Below are positions 1-8,094 of a stretch of DNA of 8,186 bases, piece by piece. The notes below the pieces were generated by a model, which saw only the letters and a program-made list of their open reading frames with translations, was not told the origin of the DNA and ran no database searches. Source of the stretch: an uncultured Oscillospiraceae bacterium (GTDB lineage: Bacteria; Bacillota; Clostridia; Oscillospirales; Acutalibacteraceae); the NCBI GenBank assembly GCA_902492895.1, contig CABUNG010000060.1, positions 1 to 8,186 on the forward strand, in the 5' to 3' direction. The first letter of the stretch is position 1, and every line of letters starts with the position of its first letter. The position numbers were made by a program, and so were the translations under genes.

Positions 1-112
1 AACCCCCAGGTGATCCTGTCGGTTCTCTTTTGAGGAGAACCTCCCCAGCATGAACACCTGAAACCAACGATACAAGCAGGGCTGCGGCCCAAGAGTTTGG
101 GTGGCCACACAC
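1..112 (-). ncRNA. ssrS: Possible 6S RNA (apical part; 3' end outside window)
   Basis: Read on the minus strand, this stretch folds into an irregular arm. An outer stem CAGGTG/CACCTG (55-60 with 7-12) encloses an inner stem GGTTCTC/GAGAACC (35-41 with 21-27) with a 7-base loop. From memory, the order GGTG-nn-CATGCT-n-GG, then an A-rich loop, then GCGAC or CCGAC, then TCACCT, matches the apical arm of Escherichia coli 6S RNA. A bubble-like unpaired flank and a further hairpin CCCAA/TTGGG (88-101) follow the same general plan. 6S RNA binds the housekeeping RNA polymerase holoenzyme and down-regulates transcription in stationary phase. The closing stem cannot be checked because the window ends at base 1, and the 5' end is not defined; it may lie within the end of the methyltransferase gene. 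SRP RNA was considered, but its conserved GGAAGGAAGC loop is absent. An unrelated 3' UTR structure remains possible. Confidence 0.45.
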
Positions 113-868
113 CTATGATTTATCCGCCAGTAGGGTAAACAGGCCGGGGATGGTCTTGTCCGTCCAGGCCGGATGCTCGTCGAACCGCCGGATCACCAGC
201 CCGCTGTCAACGGCGGCGTTGAGAATCTCGCTGAGTGTATGACGGCGAAGGCAGCATGTCGGGAACTGCCGGCGTTGCTCGTCCGGATAAAACGCGGCGT
301 GGGGCATCTCGGCCTCCACGGTATCCGCCGAGAAGTAATCCATTGATTCCGCCCTGTGCCACAACACGTCGATCACCTTTTGAAGCGGGTGAAAATCGCT
401 GCAGATCATCCGGCCGCCCGGTTTCAGCAGCCCGGCCATAACCACCATGAACGCCCCGAGATCCTCAAAATAGTGCAGAACCCCGCCCTCCATGAACACG
501 AGGTCGAACGTCTCCCCATAACGGCTGAGATCGATGGCGAGCACGTCCCCCAGCACGTACTCCATATGAACCCCCGACGCCTCGGCGGTCTCACAGGCGT
601 ACCGCCGGTTGTCCTCGGAGATATCGAAGACCGTGACACGGGCGCCCATCAGGGCGAGAGGAACGGCCTTTTTCCCGCAGGAGCCGCAGATATTGGCAAT
701 TTTAAGCCCGTCCACCCGATCGAAATACCGGGCATTCTCCCGCAGCATGGCCCGGGGATTCTTCCGGTCCTCTTTCGCCCGCTCGGCGGGCGTTCCCATG
801 TCCCGTACCCAGAAATCATAGGCGCCGTATTCCCATGCTGTTTTGTTCTGTTCCGTCATACTGCCCAT
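113..868 (-). CDS. Class I SAM-dependent methyltransferase, substrate unknown
   Basis: A 251-residue soluble protein with a Rossmann-type methyltransferase core. Motif I is at residues 57-68 (IANICGSCGKKA), motif II at 78-84 (VTVFDIS, with the acidic residue expected to bind the SAM ribose), an acidic GDVLAID at 107-113, motif IV/post-I at 121-134 (FDLVFMEGGVLHYF) and the LLKPGGRMI strand at 147-155. Motif I lacks the usual GxGxG and instead has G-S-C-G-K-K, a variant I believe occurs in some Firmicute methyltransferases of unknown role. The C-terminal part (about 160-251) is probably the substrate-binding cap and has no motif I can name. An upstream in-frame GTG at 892 is possible, but the ATG at 868 has AAGGAG 9 bases ahead, so that start is preferred. 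It has its own candidate promoters and no coding neighbour downstream in the window. The acceptor (small molecule, RNA or protein) cannot be told from sequence. Confidence 0.85.
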   Translation of the reverse strand: MGSMTEQNKTAWEYGAYDFWVRDMGTPAERAKEDRKNPRAMLRENARYFDRVDGLKIANICGSCGKKAVPLALMGARVTVFDISEDNRRYACETAEASGVHMEYVLGDVLAIDLSRYGETFDLVFMEGGVLHYFEDLGAFMVVMAGLLKPGGRMICSDFHPLQKVIDVLWHRAESMDYFSADTVEAEMPHAAFYPDEQRRQFPTCCLRRHTLSEILNAAVDSGLVIRRFDEHPAWTDKTIPGLFTLLADKS

Positions 869-1002
869 CGTTCTCTGCTCCTTTCGGTTCACACGCTGTC
901 ACGCTTTCTTTGAGAAGGAGCCTTACGTTCGCCGTCTATCCTTTTTTGTCTATCCACTCACATTTCCGGCAGACTTCCTCCTCCAGCCAAAGCTTGATCC
1001 CT

Positions 1003-1032
1003 CTTATTCCCCTCTTTCTCCGGCCTTGTCAA
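1003..1032 (-). promoter_or_regulatory. Candidate second promoter (consensus -35) for the methyltransferase
   Basis: The minus strand carries a perfect TTGACA (1032-1027), an 18-base spacer and AATAAG (1008-1003) as a poor -10. It lies just downstream of the extended -10 promoter and points to the methyltransferase gene. The -10 match is only four of six, so this may be chance. Confidence 0.3.
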
Positions 1033-1049
1033 ACACATGCCTACATCCG

Positions 1050-1059
1050 GATTATACCA
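1050..1059 (-). promoter_or_regulatory. Extended -10 promoter for the methyltransferase
   Basis: The minus strand has TGGTATAATC, a perfect TATAAT (1056-1051) with the TGn extension. No good -35 stands at the right distance (CCCCGC with a 17-base spacer), as is common for extended -10 promoters. The upstream side (about 1080-1098) is A/T-rich compared with its surroundings. Transcription would start near 1044 and give a leader of about 175 bases before the methyltransferase ATG at 868. The identical 10-mer occurs in the promoter before the second cvpA gene (5255-5264). Confidence 0.65.
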
Positions 1060-1130
1060 CAAAAGAATGTGCGGCGGGGAATTTTGGATTATTTGACCCA
1101 AACGCCGGGGCGGCCGTCTCTTGTTGCAGT

Positions 1131-1166
1131 AAAAAAGGCTCCGGAGCTTTCGCTCCGAAGCCTTTT

Positions 1167-1167
<1 letters not shown>
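1131..1167 (-). terminator. Rho-independent terminator of clpE
   Basis: On the minus strand the stem GGCTTCGGAGC pairs with GCTCCGGAGCC (11 pairs, one of them G-U) around a GAAA tetraloop and is followed by a run of six T. An A-run precedes the stem and begins right at the clpE stop codon (TGA, 1169-1167). This is a strong intrinsic terminator that isolates clpE from the methyltransferase gene. Confidence 0.93.
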
Positions 1168-3461
<2,294 letters not shown>

Positions 3462-3521
3462 AATGTCCTCCTTCGGCGGAACCCATCGGTGGAGCGGCTC
3501 CCGCCCGGACCTACGGCCCCT

Positions 3522-3554
3522 AAAAATGAGCGGCCCGCCAAATTAGGCCGGGCC
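3522..3554 (-). terminator. Terminator-like hairpin in the clpE leader region
   Basis: On the minus strand GGCCCGGCC pairs with GGCGGGCC (8 pairs plus one bulged G) around a TAATTT loop, then GCTCA and TTTTT. The five bases between stem and T-run weaken it as an intrinsic terminator. It sits about 60 bases ahead of the clpE start, so it could stop read-through from pgsA or act as an attenuator. Confidence 0.35.
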
Positions 3555-3620
3555 TAGAGCGCAATCGTATGCTAAAATGTTGGGGCCCGTGGGCAGGCGC
3601 TGTGCCAAGAACACAAGATC

Positions 3621-3645
3621 ATTCCGATCACAACGTGACCGGAAT
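3621..3645 (-). repeat. 25-base dyad between pgsA and clpE (terminator stem or operator)
   Basis: ATTCCGATCAC (3621-3631) and GTGACCGGAAT (3635-3645) are inverted around AAC. As minus-strand RNA the 11-base arms pair completely with one G-U. The sequence after the stem (GATCTTGTGTTCTTGG) is only mildly T-rich, so a terminator for the pgsA operon is possible but weak. A protein-binding operator for clpE is the alternative. Confidence 0.5.
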
Positions 3646-3672
3646 AGGCGGTGGGCTACCCGAATACATCCG

Positions 3673-3690
3673 GTTTGCATAAACGCAAAC
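3673..3690 (-). repeat. Small hairpin just after pgsA
   Basis: GTTTGC (3673-3678) and GCAAAC (3685-3690) are inverted around a 6-base loop, 24 bases past the pgsA stop codon. There is no T-run after it on the minus strand. It may protect the 3' end of the pgsA transcript or be chance. Confidence 0.3.
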
Positions 3691-3713
3691 GGTCAGGCCC
3701 TCCAGGTATCGAA

Positions 3714-4307
3714 TTATTTCGAAGCGTCGGCTGCGCCGTCCTTCGCGGGCAGATCTTGGCGGATATGCAGAAACATCATCATATATTTGATAAAGGAAAA
3801 CAGCATCAGCGCGGCCACCAGAACGACCAGCCCGATTCGGACCCAGTCCGGCATATCCGGCAGCAGCACGATGAGCGCCATCGCCCCGTAGAATACGAAC
3901 GTCGACACCTTGCCGAACCACCGGGCCCCCTGGATTTTCTCCCCCCGCCGCAGCAGGATGTAACCGCCAGCCGCCTGGATGAGCTCTTTGATCAGGCAGA
4001 TGATCACCAGGGGAATGAGCACGGTATACCGCACCGCGAGGCAGATGACCACCGTCACCTGCGTGATTTTATCCGCGACCGGGTCGAGCAGCTTGCCGAT
4101 ATCGGTGATCTGATTGAAGCGGCGGGCGATGATCCCGTCGAGGGAATCGGTGACGCCCGAGAGAACCAGAACGGCGAAAGACCAGACAGGGACGTCCGCG
4201 TTCCGTTCCACCACCAGAATCAGCACCACAAAAACCGGCAGAAGCAGCAGCCGGACGATCGACAGGGCATTCGGAATATTCCATACAAATTTTACGTTTC
4301 CTACCAT
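3714..4307 (-). CDS. pgsA: CDP-diacylglycerol--glycerol-3-phosphate 3-phosphatidyltransferase (PgsA type)
   Basis: A 197-residue integral membrane enzyme of the CDP-alcohol phosphatidyltransferase family. The signature D-x2-D-G-x2-A-R-x8-G-x3-D-x3-D is intact: D54, D57, G58, A61, R62, G71, D75 and D79. These Asp residues bind the metal and CDP-diacylglycerol. PgsA makes phosphatidylglycerol phosphate, the first step to phosphatidylglycerol and cardiolipin. Hydrophobic helices are visible near 11-33, 41-52, 82-117, 134-150 and 156-180, and the length fits PgsA. The N-terminal IPNALSIVRLLLLP and the A-x-W-x-G-K-x-x-T segment (128-136) are PgsA-like, but another head-group acceptor cannot be excluded. 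A GTG at 4337 would add ten residues but has no ribosome binding site; the ATG at 4307 has AGAGG ahead and is preferred. It lies 36 bases after the cvpA gene and is probably cotranscribed with it. Confidence 0.9.
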   Translation of the reverse strand: MVGNVKFVWNIPNALSIVRLLLLPVFVVLILVVERNADVPVWSFAVLVLSGVTDSLDGIIARRFNQITDIGKLLDPVADKITQVTVVICLAVRYTVLIPLVIICLIKELIQAAGGYILLRRGEKIQGARWFGKVSTFVFYGAMALIVLLPDMPDWVRIGLVVLVAALMLFSFIKYMMMFLHIRQDLPAKDGAADASK

Positions 4308-4343
4308 CTTGAACCTCTTGCGTGCCCGGACGGACACCGTTTT

Positions 4344-5093
4344 CTATTTCGAAACCAACGTGTCGGGCAGGGATTTCATCACCGACTCGAGGGCATTGGT
4401 AATCGGGTTGTGATCGGCTATAAAGCCAACGAGGATCGAATCCTCGACATCCTGGGAAGAGACCGCCGCGTCCGCGGAGGTCGAGGCTGTCACGAGCTGC
4501 AGCACCGTCACGGCGACAAACAGGAACAGGATGCCCTGCACCACGCCGACCACGGCCCCCAGTACGCCGTTGACCTGTTTGAGAACCGGCACTTTAAAGA
4601 GGCCGTTGACCAGTTTGGCGACCAGCCCTACCACGATCATCAAGAGTATGAACAAGATGAAGAACACGAGGAAGCGCAGCAGCGCGACCGCAACCGGACG
4701 GACGACCGATTTGACGACCGTCCCGGCGACTGCCTGGGCGCTGCCGCTCAGAGATCCTTCAAGGCCAGAGACAATCTCATGCGGCGTGCCGATGTACTGC
4801 TCGAGCGCATGGGCGATCGGCGCGGGCAGCTCTTCGAGCGCCTGCTGAACGCTTTCCGCCGCCGATGAGGTATCGGTCGCCTGAATCTTCGACGAAATGG
4901 TCTCCGTCAGGCCGTCGCTGATGAAGCTGTCGAACACCAGCGCCGCGATCCCTGTGCTGAGCACTGCGGCGATGACGGCCGCAGCGATGAGACCCACCAG
5001 CTGGATCAGCGAGCGGACAAAGCCGCGGTGATAGCCGATGAACACGGCCAGAAGTACCACTAGTATGGCCACGCCGTCCAAAATATATGCCAT
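4344..5093 (-). CDS. cvpA: CvpA family membrane protein
   Basis: A 249-residue protein with the CvpA (colicin V production) layout. Two N-terminal membrane helices (about 2-20 and 27-52) flank the short loop GYHRGFVRSL (20-29), which is typical of the family. A polar, probably extracytoplasmic region (about 53-130) and two further helices (about 132-158 and 178-202) follow. The N-terminal order of hydrophobic stretch, G-x2-R-G turn and long Ala/Val helix is the best evidence. Its molecular role is not settled; family members have been linked to colicin V export and envelope integrity. The ATG has GGTGGAG a few bases upstream. It follows a promoter and a structured leader and precedes pgsA by 36 bases. 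It is a distant relative of the CvpA-like protein encoded just upstream. Confidence 0.85.
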   Translation of the reverse strand: MAYILDGVAILVVLLAVFIGYHRGFVRSLIQLVGLIAAAVIAAVLSTGIAALVFDSFISDGLTETISSKIQATDTSSAAESVQQALEELPAPIAHALEQYIGTPHEIVSGLEGSLSGSAQAVAGTVVKSVVRPVAVALLRFLVFFILFILLMIVVGLVAKLVNGLFKVPVLKQVNGVLGAVVGVVQGILFLFVAVTVLQLVTASTSADAAVSSQDVEDSILVGFIADHNPITNALESVMKSLPDTLVSK

Positions 5094-5175
5094 TTTGCTC
5101 CACCCCTCTCCGCGATCGACAGATGCGCGGTGGTTTTGAGATCGCCGGACCCGCCGCTTCCGCGGCCGTCAAGAT

Positions 5176-5225
5176 CCGCCGCCCGGATTTGCTCCGGAAA
5201 CACGGGATCTGGAAATCCGCGGCGG
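5176..5225 (-). repeat. Long inverted repeat in the cvpA leader
   Basis: CCGCCG plus CGGATTT (5176-5181 and 5184-5190) face AAATCCG plus CGGCGG (5213-5219 and 5220-5225), giving 13 base pairs with a 2-base bulge and a 22-base loop. It lies between the promoter at 5256-5284 and the cvpA start at 5093, so it would form in the 5' leader RNA. No T-run follows it, so it is not an obvious terminator. I do not recognise a known riboswitch class. Confidence 0.6.
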
Positions 5226-5255
5226 CTTTCCATTTATGAAACGTCAGCTTGGATG

Positions 5256-5284
5256 ATTATACCATATTTTCTTCAGAAGCACAA
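5256..5284 (-). promoter_or_regulatory. SigA-type extended -10 promoter for cvpA-pgsA
   Basis: On the minus strand TTGTGC (5284-5279) stands 17 bases before a perfect TATAAT (5261-5256), which is preceded by TGG, giving an extended -10. The -35 lies in the last codons of the upstream CvpA-like gene. A start near 5249 gives a leader of about 155 bases before the cvpA ATG. Confidence 0.7.
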
Positions 5285-5998
5285 CCACGCAAAGGGGTTA
5301 ATCCGATTAAGAATTGTATAAATTTGAGCGCTGTCCAGCATGTCCCGGGACAGCACCAGGGTGCGCGGCTCCAGATAGGGAACCGCCCACGCGAGCATCA
5401 GGGAGCCGCCCCACACGATCACCACGGCGGCCGCCAGCGCCGCGAGCAGAGGCCACAGCCGCCGGAGGCCCTTGAGCCGCTTCGGAGGGCGCAGATTGTC
5501 TTCGATCCGGCGTGTCCCCCATCGGAACAGCAGCGCCAGCCCCACCCAGAACACCGCGAGCAAACTCACCTTGGCCAGCATATCGGCCATCCCCCGGCTG
5601 ACGATTTTCAGAACCGTCCCGGATGAGGGTGAAAGGGCGTAGGCGTTCCGCACCTCGTCGAGATTGGTGCCGTACTTATGCAGAATGTCCACAAAGGGCG
5701 CAGCTCCCTCCTCGAGCAGCGGCTCGAAAGAGAACGCCTCCACCGTCTCCTCTCCCGTGTCCAGATGCGGGGCGGAGACGAGATCCGCGAGATCATACGC
5801 CGCCGCCCGGCTGACGGACGCGCGAAACACATGGTCCGCCACCGGGGACGAGAGCAGAAACGTAAACAGAACCGCAGCGGACAGCGCCGCGGCGATGGAC
5901 ACCAGCGAAAACAGCGCGGACGAAACCGCTCGGTCCCGCCAGGCCACCAGGCCTACGACGATGAGCAGCACGATCACGCCGTCGAGCAGAATTCCCAT
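5273..5998 (-). CDS. CvpA-like membrane protein (divergent)
   Basis: A 241-residue protein with the same plan as the neighbouring CvpA protein: helices at about 4-19 and 29-50, a polar acidic region (about 52-140), then helices at about 143-160 and 181-206. The opening MGILLDGVIVLLIVVGLVAW resembles MAYILDGVAILVVLLAVFIG of the neighbour, including the shared LDGV, which supports common descent. The CvpA loop motif is degraded here (WRDRAVSSAL). The segment between helices 3 and 4 is basic (RRIEDNLRPPKRLKGLRR, 163-180) and probably cytoplasmic. A GTG at 6007 is in frame but overlaps the ribosome binding site; AAGGAG stands 8 bases before the ATG at 5998, so that start is chosen. It begins 27 bases after the upstream gene and probably shares its transcript. 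Its function is unknown. Confidence 0.75.
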   Translation of the reverse strand: MGILLDGVIVLLIVVGLVAWRDRAVSSALFSLVSIAAALSAAVLFTFLLSSPVADHVFRASVSRAAAYDLADLVSAPHLDTGEETVEAFSFEPLLEEGAAPFVDILHKYGTNLDEVRNAYALSPSSGTVLKIVSRGMADMLAKVSLLAVFWVGLALLFRWGTRRIEDNLRPPKRLKGLRRLWPLLAALAAAVVIVWGGSLMLAWAVPYLEPRTLVLSRDMLDSAQIYTILNRINPFAWLCF

Positions 5999-6025
5999 TC
6001 TCCGCACTCCTTACCGCAGACCGCC

Positions 6026-7333
6026 TTATGACTCCGCTCCATCCGCCGGAGTCAGGGCGGTCAGGCCCAAAACCATGGCCTTCTGTTTATAATCGACCAC
6101 CATGCGGCCGTCGGCTTCCACCACGGACTGGCCGTCCAGCCCCGCCAGCCCGGCGTGATGCAGCGCCGATGAGGTCAGCAGCCAGAACCCGCTTTCATGC
6201 GGGGAAAGATGCCGATAAGCCCCCCCGAATTCGGCCGTATATGCCAGATCCCCCGAAGCGTTGACCACCATCAGGCGTCCGCCCTCCGTCGCTCCGGAAT
6301 GGCGCAGCACAATCCCGATCGAGGATCCGCCGAAAGCAAAGCCGTTCGGCTCCAATCCGTCGTATGTATGCTTTTCAAACAGCGTCCCGCCGGGTTTGAC
6401 CACCCAGACTTCGGTATCGCCGACGGCGGCTGCGGTCCCCCCGGCAAAATAGGTGACGCCGTAAAGCATCAGGCCGTCCCCGCTGTATTCCACGGGTGCC
6501 GCGCTCTTATCCGCAAGATCGAACGCCAACAGGGTGGAGCGCATATTGCCCGCCTCAGCCGTCACTCCGACGGCCGCCAGATGGCTGCCGTCGGGACTCA
6601 GCGCGATATCCGTCAGCAGCAGGCGGGGACTCTTCCAGGCGAAGAGCGAGTTTCCCTTGCGGTCGAACACCTCCAGCTCGGACAGGGAGCTTTGGGAGGA
6701 GGTATCGGTCGCGAGGGCAAATTTTCCGTCTTTCTGAAGGGAAGCCGCCAGGATATTCCGCCCTTCCAGCTTGCCGCTCAGTGCCGTTTCCCGCCTGGTT
6801 TCGAGCTGGTAACGGCCGCCGCCCCGTTCCGCAACGAGTGCGTAGGACCCCGCTGTTTCCAGAATCGGCCGGGCATAGGCGTGGCTGCGGCGGGCAATTT
6901 CCCCGCCCTTTTCATTGATGAAGAGCAGCGAGGTATCGGTGAGGAGGGCCAGATTGTTTTTCACCTGACCCATCGAGACCACGGTATCGCCCGAAATGGC
7001 ATAGGGGAATCCGTCCCCCTTGTCCGCCCCGTCGAGTTTCAGGTCGATCCAGTCCAGCACCGCCTCGGGAGCGAGCTTGTCCCAGTTTTTCCAAACTGCG
7101 ATCCCCGCGACCAGCACGGCCGCCACCACCAGCAGACGGACGGCGGCTTTCAGGATCGGATGCCGGTGCTTCCGCTTTCTTGCAGGCAGGACGGACGGCT
7201 CCGGCGCGCTTTCCGGCAGAGAAGGCAGGTCGGAAAGTTCGGGCGGCAGCTCCTCTGGCCCGGCCGTTCGGGCCTCCCGTCCGGCCTTTTTCGGCTTGTG
7301 CCGGGTGATCTTCAGATCCCGTTTGTTTGCCAC
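6026..7333 (-). CDS. DUF5711-like membrane-anchored protein, predicted beta-propeller
   Basis: A 435-residue protein. Residues 1-58 are basic and Pro/Glu-rich and probably cytoplasmic; one membrane helix follows (about 60-81); the rest (about 85-435) is probably outside the membrane. The outer part shows repeated beta-rich blades with phrases such as ALLTDTSLLFINEKG, FALATDTSS, LELEVFDRKGNSLFAWKS and LSPDGSHLAAVG, like WD40 or quinoprotein propellers. I link it to the DUF5711 family of Clostridia from this architecture and from the neighbours; that assignment is from memory. No catalytic motif is visible. The frame stays open upstream to 7537, but that part lies inside truA. The GTG at 7333 is chosen because GGAGGTG stands 5 bases ahead of it. 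The gene overlaps the end of truA by 22 bases, which suggests translational coupling. It could be a scaffold or sensor of the envelope, working with the CvpA proteins, but this is inference. Confidence 0.75.
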   Translation of the reverse strand: MANKRDLKITRHKPKKAGREARTAGPEELPPELSDLPSLPESAPEPSVLPARKRKHRHPILKAAVRLLVVAAVLVAGIAVWKNWDKLAPEAVLDWIDLKLDGADKGDGFPYAISGDTVVSMGQVKNNLALLTDTSLLFINEKGGEIARRSHAYARPILETAGSYALVAERGGGRYQLETRRETALSGKLEGRNILAASLQKDGKFALATDTSSQSSLSELEVFDRKGNSLFAWKSPRLLLTDIALSPDGSHLAAVGVTAEAGNMRSTLLAFDLADKSAAPVEYSGDGLMLYGVTYFAGGTAAAVGDTEVWVVKPGGTLFEKHTYDGLEPNGFAFGGSSIGIVLRHSGATEGGRLMVVNASGDLAYTAEFGGAYRHLSPHESGFWLLTSSALHHAGLAGLDGQSVVEADGRMVVDYKQKAMVLGLTALTPADGAES

Positions 7334-8082
7334 GCAAACACCTCCTCCGGATAGAATACGTCCTCTAAAAACAGCCCATGAGCGGGTGCGGTAAATCCGG
7401 CCAGGGAGCGGTTCCCCGTACGCAGCGCTTCGGCGATCTGCGCGTTCTGCCGCCGCCCCGCCTGCACATCGAGGAGGGACCCGACCATGATCCGCACCAT
7501 ATTGTACAGAAAGCCGTCCGCCTCCACGTGAAAGCAAAGGCCGTCCCCGTCCCGATCCACATGCGCCGTACGTACGGTCCGGACGCGATCCTCCACCCCG
7601 CTTCCCGAGGCGCAGAAAGCGGAAAAGTCGTGGGTGCCCAGAAACAGCGAGGCGGTATCGTTCATACCCGCTTCATCCAGCTTCCCCACGCGGTGCAGCG
7701 CATACCGGCTGTAAAACGGCTGCCGCGCCATGCCGTTCCAGATATAATACCCGTACCGCTTTCCCTGGGCCATGTAGCGGGGATGAAAATCCGGAGGCAC
7801 CTCCCGGCATTCGTACACCGCAATATCGGCGGGCAGGCAGGCATTCAGGGCCCGGATCATGCGATCCTCCCGGAGAGAGCTGTCCGTGTCCATGACGCAG
7901 CAGAACCGGAGGGCGTGGACGCCCGCATCGGTCCGGCTGCATCCCGTAAGGCCAGAGCGGACCCCTGTCACCCGCTCCACCGCGTCCTGCAGAACCTCCT
8001 GCACAGTAAGGGCGTTCTGCTGGACCTGCCAGCCGTGGTAACGAGTCCCGTCATATCGGATTGTCAGCAGGAGCCGCGCCAT
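7312..8082 (-). CDS. truA: tRNA pseudouridine(38-40) synthase TruA
   Basis: A 256-residue cytoplasmic enzyme that isomerises uridine to pseudouridine at positions 38-40 of the tRNA anticodon arm. The catalytic motif GCSRTDAGVHA (47-57) holds the nucleophile D52. Other family marks are the N-terminal strand RLLLTIRYDGTRYHGWQ (3-19), KRYGY with the conserved Tyr at 110, HDFSAFCASG (161-170), FLYNMVRIMVG (201-211) and APAHGLFL (232-239). The length is normal for TruA. A GTG at 8094 is in frame but is itself part of the GTGAGG ribosome binding site; the ATG at 8082 gives the usual start MARLLLTIRYDG and is preferred. The DUF5711-like gene starts within its last codons. Upstream genes are outside the window. 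Confidence 0.97.
   Translation of the reverse strand: MARLLLTIRYDGTRYHGWQVQQNALTVQEVLQDAVERVTGVRSGLTGCSRTDAGVHALRFCCVMDTDSSLREDRMIRALNACLPADIAVYECREVPPDFHPRYMAQGKRYGYYIWNGMARQPFYSRYALHRVGKLDEAGMNDTASLFLGTHDFSAFCASGSGVEDRVRTVRTAHVDRDGDGLCFHVEADGFLYNMVRIMVGSLLDVQAGRRQNAQIAEALRTGNRSLAGFTAPAHGLFLEDVFYPEEVFAWQTNGI
7339..7345 (-). promoter_or_regulatory. Ribosome binding site that fixes the GTG start of the DUF5711-like gene
   Basis: GGAGGTG on the minus strand, inside the truA coding sequence, lies 5 bases before the GTG at 7333. It decides between that start and earlier in-frame codons that would overlap truA far more. Confidence 0.7.
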
Positions 8083-8094
8083 GATAAGCCTCAC

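Noticed and set aside
1..60. SRP RNA (4.5S type)
   Set aside because: A GGGGAGGT stretch recalls the Firmicute SRP RNA 5' domain, but the conserved GGAAGGAAGC apical loop is absent, and the arm fits 6S RNA better.
934..955. Direct repeat GTCTATCC twice, 6 bases apart
   Set aside because: Only two short copies in the leader of the methyltransferase; too little to call a regulatory repeat or CRISPR.
869..1049. T-box or other riboswitch in the methyltransferase leader
   Set aside because: No T-box antiterminator sequence, no terminator ahead of the gene and no known riboswitch core could be recognised.
1083..1098. CtsR-like half-site GGTCAAA upstream of the methyltransferase promoter
   Set aside because: Only one heptad matches; the second position after the 3-base spacer reads TCCAAAA, which differs in four of seven bases.
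3651..4868. Plus-strand open frame opposite pgsA and cvpA
   Set aside because: The translation is low-complexity His/Asp/Arg/Gln-rich, as expected for the complement of hydrophobic membrane genes, and it crosses two well-supported minus-strand genes.
7334..7537. Longer N-terminus for the DUF5711-like protein
   Set aside because: This would overlap truA by over 200 bases and the extra residues are Arg/Gly-rich shadow sequence; a GTG with a strong ribosome binding site at 7333 explains the start.
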